This document shows, piece by piece, positions 1 to 11,425 of a stretch of DNA of 64,000 nucleotides. The stretch covers positions 17,645,001 through 17,709,000 of the forward strand of contig CM062219.1 of assembly GCA_031216445.1 (NCBI GenBank). Direction: 5' to 3'. The position numbers and the translations under genes are program-made. Numbering within the stretch: the stretch's first letter is position 1; the number at the start of each line of letters is the position of its first letter. The stretch is from Lateolabrax maculatus (taxonomy: Eukaryota; Chordata; Actinopteri; Acropomatiformes; Lateolabracidae). Under the pieces are notes generated by a model. The model was not told the origin of the DNA and searched no databases. It saw only the letters and a program-made list of their open reading frames with translations.

Positions 1-310
1 CGGGGTCAGCTGGGTGCAGGTGTCGGCGGTCGTGACGACGGCAGACGGGCCCGAGCGTCGAGGCTCGCGCTTACCGTGGAGCCAGGGGCCCTCACACATC
101 ACTCGTGTCCCCCCCGTCATTTTGCCCTCAGCTGCACGTTGCACTCTTTATTTTTTCGGCAGCGTGCCCTGCCCGTGCTGCAGGATCTGCTTCACGTCAT
201 TTCTGTCGTTCAGCTGATTGAGTCGGTTTCACGTTTCACTACATCAATCCACCACCACGGCCCTGGAGTAAGGGCTCACACACTCTGGCAGCGAGATTGC
301 TGAATCTCTA
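1..310. other. CpG-rich left edge of the window, unassigned
   Basis: The first ~130 bases are much richer in G, C and CpG than the AT-rich DNA after them. They could be the edge of a promoter island or an exon of a neighbouring gene. A minus-strand frame is open from about 120 to the window edge and contains a GGTAAG donor-like site near 74-79, but I recognise no protein in it. If stxbp1 exon 1 lies just left of the window, this may be the tail of its CpG island. That is inference. Confidence 0.3.
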
Positions 311-359
311 CATTTCTTAAATGGTATCAGGATCATATTTGTCATGTGTCCTGCTGCAA

Positions 360-369
360 CCCCCCCCCC

Positions 370-406
<37 letters not shown>

Positions 407-420
407 ACACGCAGACACAC
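360..420. repeat. C homopolymer followed by an AC microsatellite
   Basis: A run of 13 C (360-372) passes directly into an AC array of about 28 bases, then an imperfect AC-rich tail. It lies in presumed stxbp1 intron 1. Confidence 0.9.
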
Positions 421-2534
421 AGTTACAGTATTTTTCTGGTATGGTATGAAGGAGGTAGATGGGAATCAGGCCTCCCACATGGAGCCAGAGTTGAGCCTGA
501 ACCACAGTTGATTACAAACTAAAAAATGTAAATTCTCTTTGAAGCCAGAGTACAACACAATACTATAATAAATATAATGAAATATTGTTGTGATTGGTGG
601 TATATACAACCATTTTTTTTTACATTAACAATTTATGCCACAATATTTAGAATGAAGACAAATCCACATACAGTGAGGAAATATATGTTCAATGCAGTGA
701 ACTGTGTTCCACCATTGATCATTGATTGAAAAATCACTGATTGTAACAATGGCGTTGTGTGAATATACAACATATGATCTGATCGTCATGATACGATTTC
801 ACTGATAATACTGTTGTAACTATTAGCAGTTAGAACCAACGTTTCCATATGTGATGGTGCTGTATTGTGGTTGAGAATTAGTATGAGGTTGAGCCCAGAC
901 CTGTATTTTTACGCCCTGCACCACTGGTAGTCGTGCTTATGATGCGTTTTTTTCTGTAACATTGCAACGTCTTTTGATAGAATACCACAAGACTGAAATT
1001 TGATAGAATTCTGTGCACCTAAAAACATTACACAATGCAGCTTCACATGCCAGATATTCTTAAATTCTGCATTATTTAATTTCTGAGGCCTTGTGACTGG
1101 CCATTACATAACCCAGTTTGTAAAGCTAAAGGCAGGCACATGCAGTGTCTGAGTGAGTCGTCTTTTCCAGGACAATGTAAACACTTGTGCGTGTTTCCCA
1201 GTAGGTAGCAGCAGGCAACACCTGTGCTCTGTTTGGCCGTGAAGCTGGGATGGGATTGGTGGAGGGGGTGGGGGCAAAGAGGGAGGGCGACACCATCATG
1301 GGTCCTCTCTGCAGCAGTGGATGTAGCAGCCAGGAGGAAGGAGGGGGATGGGCAGCAAGCAGAGCTTCGACCTCCCCTTTCATGACTGTATATGAGCATC
1401 AGTCCCACAGAGCAACAGAAGGGAAATAAAGCTGGACTGTAAGGATCTCAGCAGCCAGCAGCAACCTGAGCTCAAAGATATTTAAATTAAAACACTGCTG
1501 CCGCTCAGCTTAATGAAACAATATTCTGTTTTTGGAATACATATTGGGCTGTTGTACTGGATTGTTTTGTGCAGGTGTTCGTTTTATTCTGTACATACCT
1601 TGTATTTCTTGTGTTGTTTATATTTTTTATGTTGACCCAGAGAAGGAATCGTGTCTGCATCCATTCATTAATTGAACCATTCGTTTAGAGGCGGGTTATG
1701 TGGATAAAATCTTGTATCACAGTAAATGTTCTGGAAATCAAAGAGAGAAAGTTTTGATAGATAAAACAAACAAGATGGGAATGTCTGTTTTTGGATGATC
1801 GACTGAAATACCTTACAAATCAAGATAATGCTGTAAATGCAGCAATGCCATAAAGCATTATGGGATTTATCTGACAGATGAATATTGTCTTGCAGGATCA
1901 ATGTCGTTAAACTGACCCTACTTTCATACATTAATTGTCTCTACCTGCTTATCATGCTGTCAGGACGGCCCATCCTGCACATGCAGGGCTGTCGAATCGA
2001 ACAGGTACAAATAATGTGATTGTCCACTCGACAGACTAAATATTCCCGTTGAGCAGAACAGGAAATGACGTTGGACAGCCTGACTCAAACATTGTGATTA
2101 CATGGTCACCGTTCCAACCGTCAGGATGGTCGTCTGTAGCTGTTTATTGAAATTAAATTCAACCCTGAACATACATTTTCTAAATTTCTCATTGTGGCAT
2201 TTTTAATATTTTTTCCCTCAGCTGATCAAAGCGCCACAATCAGCCGGTTGTGATCCAAATTTAAAAAGCAGATCACACCAACATAACCCACATGAAAGTG
2301 GGTTACTTTGCTGCTGTTGTAAGATTAAGTCTGTTAATGCAGACGTAGGGCAACCAAGACAAAAACTGGATCAGTACGTCCCAATTCCATATTATTATAC
2401 ACTGTTACATTGGAATATACGACATATACTAATCGTCATAGTGGGATATTTTGGCAATTAAGATACAGTAAATTTGTTCTGTTGTGTGTTGTAGTGACAG
2501 GAAGCAAAGCAAGGCTTGTGCTGAAAGCGTTGAG

Positions 2535-3027
2535 TACAGTCAGGTGTGGTTAGCCTAGCTTAGCATATAGACTGGAAGTAGTCCTGACATCACAGTGAGG
2601 CTGCCAGGTTTGGTGCTGTTGTTGCTGTGCAGTGAACAGAGAACGGTTGTATGTGGGAACCTGCGCTGTAGCCACATTCGCTGCACAGATGGATCAACTG
2701 GAAGCTCCAACATGAGAGAAACCAGAATTGGAATTTAAAACCAGAAACTGTTTTTGCTTTTCACTGTATGTGCGAAATAAACAAATGAGATTTAACATGT
2801 TAATGAATGAGTTTTAGAGGGTTGTGTTGGTTTATTTTGGATTTTTCGGTAGAGCCAGTCAAGATGTTTTCCCCTTTGTCAAGGCTTTATGCTAAGCTAG
2901 GCTAACAACATCCTAACACAAGCTCCGTACTTAAGACACATATATCAGACTGATATCGGCTTCTCGTTTAACTCTTGGAAAGGATGCAAATAAGCACATT
3001 TCCCAAAATGTTGAACTATTCCTTTAA
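2535..3027. repeat. Two fragments of one teleost dispersed repeat, in opposite orientation
   Basis: The short segment TTAGCCTAGCTTAGCATA near 2550 reads on the plus strand. The segment from about 2868 to 3027 is the same family on the minus strand: its reverse complement contains AAAGGAATAGTTCAACATTT and TTAGCCTAGCTTAGCATAAA. The same family is present in forward orientation at 18085-18330. I recall the family as widespread in spiny-rayed fish genomes, but the formal family name cannot be given. Confidence 0.6.
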
Positions 3028-3203
3028 ATATCTGATCTGGTTGTGATGGGTTCACTCTTCCTTGGGAGTATCTGCAAGCAGGCTGCTGTGTATTTGCTCC
3101 TCTCTGTGTAGGGCTTTGTAGAAGAGGAGGAAGGAGAAAGGTGAAACAGAAACAGAGAAGGACACATGCATGCACATAGTTGCGCACACATACACAAAAC
3201 ACA

Positions 3204-3268
<65 letters not shown>
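3204..3268. repeat. AC microsatellite
   Basis: About 32 AC units with little interruption. Together with the array at 3380-3452 it gives spurious Cys/Val-rich reading frames on the minus strand. Confidence 0.95.
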
Positions 3269-3271
<3 letters not shown>

Positions 3272-3378
3272 GACACACAAAGCTTCCCACTGACCTTGGA
3301 AGCATCACTGAACCAGAGCGTCACACACTCGTCTGAGTTCAGTGTCTGACGCAGTGCCTGCACCCCCTGGGCGTCCAT

Positions 3379-3379
<1 letters not shown>

Positions 3380-3452
<73 letters not shown>
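3380..3452. repeat. AC microsatellite
   Basis: About 36 AC units, 112 bases after the array at 3204-3268 and in the same orientation. Confidence 0.95.
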
Positions 3453-3453
<1 letters not shown>

Positions 3454-4746
3454 CAAATACACACACAGTCCCAAATAAATCCATGCTGAAATGTCACGTC
3501 GCCGTGGTTACAGAGCATGAAAGGCTGGCTGAAATAGAGCTTCCTAATGCAGGGTTACAATGGCTCGTAATCGTAATGAATTCCCCTTCTCTCTCACGGA
3601 GGAAGAGTGCTGTGTCAGAGCTGGCAGACGACCCCCCCCCTCCCACTCTTCTCAGCGGCACGTGACTGCTCTCTCCATCCTCCTTTTGCATACATACACA
3701 CACATACGGTGGAGACACATTTAACACAGCGTTACAAAAATATCTTCTTATAGACGACCCGTGCGATACGAAGGCCAAGATGCTCCCATCCCCCAGCGAC
3801 AAAAACAAAAGCAGGAAAACGCAGATTAAGGAGACAGAAAAAGACAAAGGCTAGCATGACACGATGGTGATGTGTCAAGTTGCTATAAGAGGATTTATGA
3901 GCCTTTTTATGGCAGGAGACATTAACCAGTGCGGCTGAGCTGGAGGAGGCTGCGGAGCACTCAGAGCTTCAGACAGTTTGTTACAGCCTGCAGCATCACT
4001 ATCGCTGCCATTTTCAGCTTCACTTAAATCCCTCTCTGGTTAGTTGGGTGTTAAAAAAGCAAGAAAAAGCAAAGGCTGTTTGAATTGATGAATTCATTCA
4101 TTACATATCAAGCTGATGGTTTCTTGCAGCTTTCTGCGCCGGTATTGTTGTTAATAGAGCTGAAAACAATGAGCTGATGAATCAGTTTGATAAAGTGATT
4201 AATCAGTGACTGTTCTGATAAGTGATCCATCTTCAAACTCCCACTGAAACGGCCTTTAGAGCATCTTGAGCTTCCATAAGGTGTTGTATTTCTAATAAAA
4301 ATGGAATATTTGAGGTATAATTAAAGAGGGATTATATTAACTCGTTCAGGGGATTTTATTTGCTCACTTGAGACTCAGTGATTAGGATCTGTAGAGGACT
4401 GTTGGCCTCCACCCACACCTGTGATCTATGAACCTGGAGCATGCTGACAAACAAGCGAGTGAACTGTGATTTGATTGGATGGGAGGGGTCAGCTGGCTGC
4501 CCCAAATTCCATTTGATTGGATTAATGTACACACCCCAGAGTGCAGGATGAGTCATTAAAATATTCAAAGACAGTTGTTTTCATGTATAAATACTTATAT
4601 AATAATATAATACTTAACTACATATTTATACTATATATATTTGACAGACACCAAGATATAACAGAAAAGTAATGCAGGGACACAGTATAGCAATTTATTC
4701 CATAGAGTCTTTAAGCCATGTCTTCTTTAAAAATATAAAAAAATTG

Positions 4747-4780
4747 TTATTTTGTCAAAAAATTGTTTTTGACAAAATAA
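4747..4780. repeat. Perfect 15-bp inverted repeat (hairpin)
   Basis: TTATTTTGTCAAAAA at 4747-4761 and its exact reverse complement at 4766-4780 are separated by the loop ATTG. It lies in presumed stxbp1 intron 1 in AT-rich DNA. It may be a remnant of a miniature inverted-repeat element. No target duplication is visible. Confidence 0.85.
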
Positions 4781-5240
4781 GCAGTTCCCCTCCGTTACTA
4801 CGTCTCAATTAAATTAGTATGTCTACATTGGTAATTCTACAAACTATTTGAGTTTGACCATAACCATGAAGAGCGGGTCTCAGAGTAGGTCTCCACTCAT
4901 AGAAACAATTGTGTTGGAAATACAAGAGATATTTTCTCAACTGAAAAGAACTGTTTTGTACTGACTAAAATAATTCAAACTGGGGGCGTCCAGTAGGAGA
5001 TTACAACACCAGCATTGCATGGTAGTCATCTATTAGTGAAGTGGTTGTCTCAGTTTTGTCCAGCATTTAAAAAAGAAACTAAATTTCTGAGGTGGCATTT
5101 TGCTTGTGAAATAAATGCAGTATTTTAAATGAACTGAGAGTACAGTACATACAAACTGAAAAGATGATATGATATAATAATGCTTTCAATGTTGGTTTCT
5201 GACTAAAATCATCAGCTGGCCAACGTTCATATCATGCACT

Positions 5241-5261
5241 GGTAGTAGTAGTAGTAGTAGT
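5241..5261. repeat. GTA trinucleotide microsatellite
   Basis: About six tandem GTA units in presumed stxbp1 intron 1. Confidence 0.9.
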
Positions 5262-6244
5262 CCACCAGTCTGTGAAACCCTTTCACATCCAGGTGTTGCA
5301 GAGGTAAAACACACCCTGAAGACCACACAGCCTGCAGAATTCATTCATGAAAAACTGGCCACCCACAGTGTTCGTGTTGCTGCGTCAGCAACTTCTGTTG
5401 ATTGATAAGGGCACCTAATCCTTTTGAGTTTCCCCTCATTGAAGCTCCCTGCTGTCAGGTGAATAGAGGTGGCTGACAACTCCATGTGTCGTGTATTGCG
5501 AGCTTCTTGGCCAAAACGTCTAGTTTGTGCATGTTATTAGAGGAGATTTTGACGCCTTCTTGAGACGTTAAAAGCATGTTAGTATGTCGATTGTTTCTGT
5601 GTTATCGCATTATGTTGATTGATGCTTTCCTACCATTGAATAGCACTGCCAGGCCCACCGCCTTTGGCAAAGAAATGGGTTGACCCATGCCTACGCGTTT
5701 CAGATTTCAGGCTAGTGAGGCATGTTTATGTAATATGCGTGAGAAGTAGTTGACAAAAAACAAACACAGTCACCAGAAATCAGTCCAATATTATTAATTT
5801 ACAGCACAGACAAACAGAACTGCTGTTAGAGCGTCTCTCTGCTCCTGTACATCATCGCCCATCACCCATCGGTGCAGGTCATGGGAAAGGGTCCTCGCAT
5901 CAGTCCGTTTCCTGTTTTCGCTGGGTGACCTGCTCCTCTCATCAACCTGCATGACCTCTGACTGGATGGTCGCCGGAGGCCAGAGAAGCTACGAACTTAT
6001 GATCCCCTTCTGCTTTTCTCACAACCTACTTGTGCTGGCTGGGGTCTTCTGTAACTGCAGGCCCGTCTGACCGGGCTGCAGACTAATATCACGCCATGGA
6101 AGCAGAGCAGCTCTGGGTTTCAAGATTGGTACGGTCATGCAAGTTACCAGAGCTCAAAGTGATGTCTTCAACTGATTATATTTTTTGTTCAACATCAAAA
6201 AACTTTGTCAGTTTCAAGACATAAATCAGTGGAGAAGATTTGTT

Positions 6245-6420
6245 TTCTTGTTTTTTTTTACATTTGAGAAGCTTTAACCGACAAATGGTTGGTTAATTAT
6301 AAAATTATTATTACATTTAATCATCAAAGATGATCATCAAAGATCAGCAACTGGTATTGATTCATTTTTAGTCAATCAATTAGTCAATCAAAATGACTAA
6401 TCATTTTAGCTCTATTTTAA
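6245..6420. repeat. Probable fragment of a teleost AT-rich dispersed repeat
   Basis: The segment is rich in AATCAATTAG/ACTAATCATTTTAGCTC-type words, typical of the ends of the family seen more completely at 51480-51790. Similarity is judged by eye and is weak. Confidence 0.35.
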
Positions 6421-7220
6421 ACACACTATGAACTCCAATGTGTCCCAATTTAGAATATAATAGACTCCATGTCAAAAAAAGCTGCTGTTATTTGCCTCCA
6501 TTTTGTCCGATACAGTTTTATCTATATGGCTATAACACCTGATCATGTGTTATCACTTGATGGAGACCTGGCTTCACACTTTTTTTTTTTAAGTGAAGCT
6601 TCAAGTGTCTTTTCGACAAACACAAATAAAAAAAAAAGTCTCTGAACTGAAGGGCAGCGAAGACTGTCATCGTATTTCAGCGCGAGCCCTGCTGAATTGT
6701 CTGCCTATCTCTTTAAGATCAGCCGTGTCAGATTCTCTCGGGAGTGATGCTGCTGTGAAGCTGAGATCCAGAGAAAAAATGGGTCATGTACTCATAGGTG
6801 AAAGTCCCTGAAGGGGGGAGAACCACGAGGCAATAGGAGAAACTGTCAGCTCGTCACTGCTGCATAATGTGTGGAGTCAGGACTGTGTGTACATTGACCC
6901 AATCAGTAATGTCATGAAGTAGCAACATCACACTTCTTACTGGCTAGACATGAAATGTTCACAGTGTGGTCAACTTGTCTGGTTTTGCGAACAACAACAA
7001 AAATCTTGCTTTTTACATTTTATTTAGTTGCAATCTATTATGTTTTTGCTGTTTCATTTGTTTTATTTAATTTTGATTTGTTCATTTTCTTTTTTTAAAG
7101 TTTTTATGGTTAGACAACAACATTTTGTGCCTTTGTGTCTGTTTCAATCTCTTCCTTGCTCTGCCATGAGGATGTGTATCCTGTCAAAGTGGATGTGAGA
7201 GAGATTATGAGGCTTCAGAG

Positions 7221-7263
<43 letters not shown>

Positions 7264-7274
7264 TTTGTATTTGT

Positions 7275-7312
<38 letters not shown>
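7221..7312. repeat. GT microsatellite (two blocks)
   Basis: Two GT arrays (7221-7262 and about 7278-7312) are separated by a short T-rich spacer. The array makes spurious reading frames on both strands. Confidence 0.95.
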
Positions 7313-7313
<1 letters not shown>

Positions 7314-10300
7314 TGTGTCCCTCTCTGCCTGTTCGGTTGACACAGCTGTTGCGCTGTGTTTTCTCAGGTCCCCTCCCTTCTGTCTGACTGGTGTGTTCCT
7401 GTATTGTTGTGCCTCTATCAGGAGGCCAGAAAGGAAAAATCCACAGTGCTGTCTCCTCCTGACGTGGTTTTGATCTTCCTTCTCAGTCATCAGTTACAAG
7501 AGTGTGCAGCCTCCACTTTACTCATTAATCATTATAGTTCCGTTATTTACATGACTCAGTGAAGGTCAGCACAGGAAAAGAAAGAGAGGAGTGAATGAAT
7601 AGCTTTGGAAATACTGTGTTATACTATTCTATGTATTAAATCCTATTCACCCTAAAAACGTTTTCTTTACAATACTGTCTCTATATATCCAAATCTAAAA
7701 ATGATCAGTTTAATTTGAACTCTCTTCTGAAGACAATAAAAATAGTGTGCACACTATGTTGGTAATCTACATCATACTAGACAGATAAAACCCATATTAC
7801 CAAAAATAAAATTCAGGATTATATTTTCTTCTTACAGGACATAAGTCGATGTTGGGCGGAGATACAGTGAAGTGAACAGAGTCAGGGAGATGTCTGTCGA
7901 GCACAGTTTGTACGTTATCACAGAGTCCTGAGAAGAAACACCTGGCTGGGTGGACCATGAAGTCCTGGCTTCAAATCTGTTTTAAAATAAAGCTGCATTA
8001 ATCGTTTGTTTAGCCACACTGACATATTATCACCTTTTGATAAAGTTACATCTTGGCAAACAGTTGTGACATCCAGCTGACATGGAGCTACACTAGCATT
8101 CATATTCGGATCTGTGTCAATGTAATGAATTTACATCCAATATTCACCCTCCTTTTAGCTCTGGTTTGGTTTCCACATACTCCTGAGAAAAGTATCCGTC
8201 TCTTTAGCTGCTAAATGCTCTACTTTCTTCATGTCGGCTGTTTGGTGCTGGACAGGTACTTTACAATGAGAGAACAGCCGTGGGGTTATGAGAGGGGAGT
8301 TTGTTCACCAGAAAACCAAAACAATGAGCTAAAAAATACTAAAATGCGCCGTAGCACTGGGGGGAACTGCAGAGTCTCTGTGGGTTCATCACTACGAGCG
8401 ACATCTTCTGATCAGTTGATTCATTGTTTATATAATAATATTGTATAGTGCAGCTTTAACTTTGCTTCCACTGCCTGACAGTCCACAATCTTAACATATA
8501 TATTTCTCCAGACTAGATATGTATGAATAAACAACATTGATTGGATTTAAATTCTCAACTGTATGCCTTCATTGACCAACATGGATTACAAAAGTTGTGT
8601 TGTTGCTCAGTTCACCTTTAGAGTAGGGTTTATGTATGGAGTGTGGAAGTAGCCTTTTATAATAATTTAAGTTTTATTTACAATTTACCTTAATGTGTGA
8701 GAAACTCTTCTTTGAAAAAGAAACTTCTAATATATCACTTCAGTGACTGGAGCTGCTTTATCAGAAAACCTTTATCAGACAATTGCTGCCGCACAGAACA
8801 CGAGGAAGCACATCAGCTGGAGCAGAGGAAAAGGGAAAACGAGTGACGGATATCCTCACTGCTGCTTTGTTTGTCGAAGTGTCTCATCCTGTCGCCTGGA
8901 GCCGCGGCTGGATGAAAAACAAGTCGACTTTTCAGGAATAAAAGTGAACCAGCTTTAACTTTACAGCTGTTACTTTAAGCATTTAGTGCAGATACGTCAA
9001 CAGCTCCAAAGTCAAAGTATAATGTGCGTCAGTTTCTGTTTTCCTTCAGTTTGTATTGGTTCTGCTGTTGTGCTGACACAGCAGCTTACAGAACAGGACA
9101 CAGAAGATGCTGGAAATAGACTGAAGCTGAGTCGGGGAATCTCTCTGTCATTTAGTGAGAATAATATTCGCACTATTCCAAGATCATCGGTCCCACAGGA
9201 GGTCAGATACAGTTCCTGTGACTCACAGGAGGTGCAGGCCGGGGTCTGTCAGTATTTCTGGATTCATTCTGTCAAATTTCAGTCATATAGTGCGTAGGCT
9301 GCTTTTAAAGGCCCATTATGTAGTGTTTTTGACAACATACATTTGAGCTATATTCATCTATCACTCTATCCTTCCATTCATCCTATTTATCCTTACTTCC
9401 TTCCTTTTTTTTTCAAAGTCCGACACTGTGGGCCCCTCCTCAGACAAAATTGAGAAGGCAACACCCTAAAACCCCATGTTGATAGAGCTACATGGAAAAC
9501 AATATTTGTCACACTTATTAATATTCTTTGTTTTACTACTATTTGGCAGATAATCCTGCTCTAAATTTTGCATCTTAGATTGGAATTAATTAGTTGTGGG
9601 CTGCAACTTGAGCTCAGTTTTTTTTTTAGCCTCCTGTTCGTCTACATTTTGGCACCATTAAAGATATGCCAGATTAGCCATTTGCAGTTCCGGTTTGTAC
9701 ATCCATGGGTACATTGCAGACAGCTAAATTACTTTGGTACTGAAGAAAACTTAATAACATGATGATTCTCAGGCAAGTTCAGAGTTATAAGGAGCGTCGT
9801 CAAAGATAATAATATCCTCGCAAGTGTAAGTCACACTGAATCTAAAAAGAGGTGTTGTGTGTGTGTGTTTTGTGTGTGTGTGTTTTCAGATTTGAGTCCG
9901 TTATTACTCTGACAGGAGAAGCATTTTCGATGCTTACTCCTGCAGTCGGGGACACTGAGGGCTTTAACGTAATTGCCTCCGTGAGCTGTGTGTCACAACT
10001 GCTGACCGTGTTGATCAGCGGGCCAAATCAAAGGGCAAAACTACAGTTACTAACTTACCGTTGTTTTTAGAACACCAGCAGCATGCACCTCTCCCTTTCA
10101 CACCACGTAGCGATGTTGCCTCACTCCCCTCTCCCCCTTCAACTCTCCCTCACAGTTTGATAATTCCTTCCATCCTATCTACTGTATATATCCTTCTTTC
10201 ATTCCTATCTGTATATCCTTCCTTCCATCATGTCTATATATCCTTCATTCATCCTATCTATCTATCCTACTGGTGGCCTTCAGCTCCTCCCGCTCGCTGT

Positions 10301-11425
10301 GTAAAGAGCCAATCAGCAGCTGGTGTCTCTGTCACCTGGAAGAATTTACCATTGGCCATTTTGGAGGCAGAAAACACAAATGTTGACTGACATGAACACA
10401 TTCCTGATCTTTATTCGATGTGTGTTCTGTGATCTTTTTTTTCCCGAGATGGTTTTAATCTGTGGTAATCCATCAGTATCTGTGCGGCTTCAGGTTTTAG
10501 CCAGGACCGAAGGGCTTAGCGATCCAGCATGATGTTAAACAGTAATTCACCCTAAATGGATTTTTCCTAATACGGCTGGCAGATGGTTGGCGCAGTGATC
10601 CGGCCAATATCAGTATATCGTGGCATAAACACGACCGTCAGGCCGTGACCTCACAGCGGATGGGATTATTTTTCCTTTGGTGATCTTTGAGATCACTGAC
10701 AAACACAGCAGAATCCATTCAAAACAGTTTCTGCTTTTGTTCTCTCATCAAGATGATTTATTCCACTGGTGTAAAGCAGTGGCCATTAACCTTGTTGGAG
10801 GCTGTGTTTGACTTTCACATGTTATTGTCCTCCAGTGTAGGAATTGCATTATGGGATTTTCAAATCTGTACCAGTAGGGCAAGACAATTTTAGTTATTTC
10901 CACTAGAGTTTCCATTTGTTGTTGAGTTGAATTGCAGTCAAGTGAGCTAATACAACCCAAACCTGCAACCTTTTGACTCAGTTCTCTATTCTACTACTAT
11001 AAAGTACATGTTGTAAAGAAAGAAAACTCTTTATATCAAAGGGTTAGGAACAAGTGCAGATGGTACTAAAAGTGTGGAACATAAGACTAACCCTAACCTT
11101 GAATACAGTCGATGTTGTTATTTCCCTGGTGTGAGTGAAGTCTTACTCAAAGCGTGGTCAGAGTGATCAGTAGTGCAGCTGGGACATAAAGATTTGCCTC
11201 CATGGTCATTATTGGTTCCTTGTTCTTCAGTAATTGCTCTTAATTGAAATGACTGAAACAGTTGATTTTTGCTTCTCAGTAGAGACCGCAATAATAGGTT
11301 AATTGTGATTCTCATTGTACAAATTTTTTTTAAAAATGTATGTGTATGAGTTTACCTTGTATACAAAATGCATTTAAAGATCTTTTCTGATCAGATTCCT
11401 GATGTTGTTCATTTTTCTTTTACAG

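Larger units (their letters stand above)
311..11425 (+). other. Presumed stxbp1 intron 1 (3' part)
   Basis: No recognisable coding exon occurs here. I looked for the first exon of Munc18-1 (expected start MAPIGLKAVVGE) on the plus strand and did not find it, so it should lie left of the window. The interval is AT-rich and carries microsatellites (360-420, 3204-3268, 3380-3452, 7221-7312), a GTA trinucleotide array (5241-5261), a perfect 15-bp hairpin (4747-4780) and fragments of teleost dispersed repeats (2535-3027, 6245-6420). A moderately GC-rich stretch at 5815-6100 shows no coding frame I can identify. Confidence 0.6.

Noticed and set aside
1..135. Minus-strand open frame running off the left edge with a GGTAAG site, possibly an exon of a neighbouring gene
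   Set aside because: Too short and not recognisable; the expected mammalian neighbour (NIBAN2) does not match.
2945..3474. Several minus-strand frames rich in Cys and Val
   Set aside because: They are translations of the AC microsatellites at 3204-3268 and 3380-3452.
7135..7490. Frames of 112 and 91 codons on opposite strands
   Set aside because: Both read through the GT array at 7221-7312 and have no recognisable protein outside it.
1..11400. Search for stxbp1 exon 1 (MAPIGLKAVVGE)
   Set aside because: No ATG followed by a matching frame and donor was found; the exon must lie outside the window.
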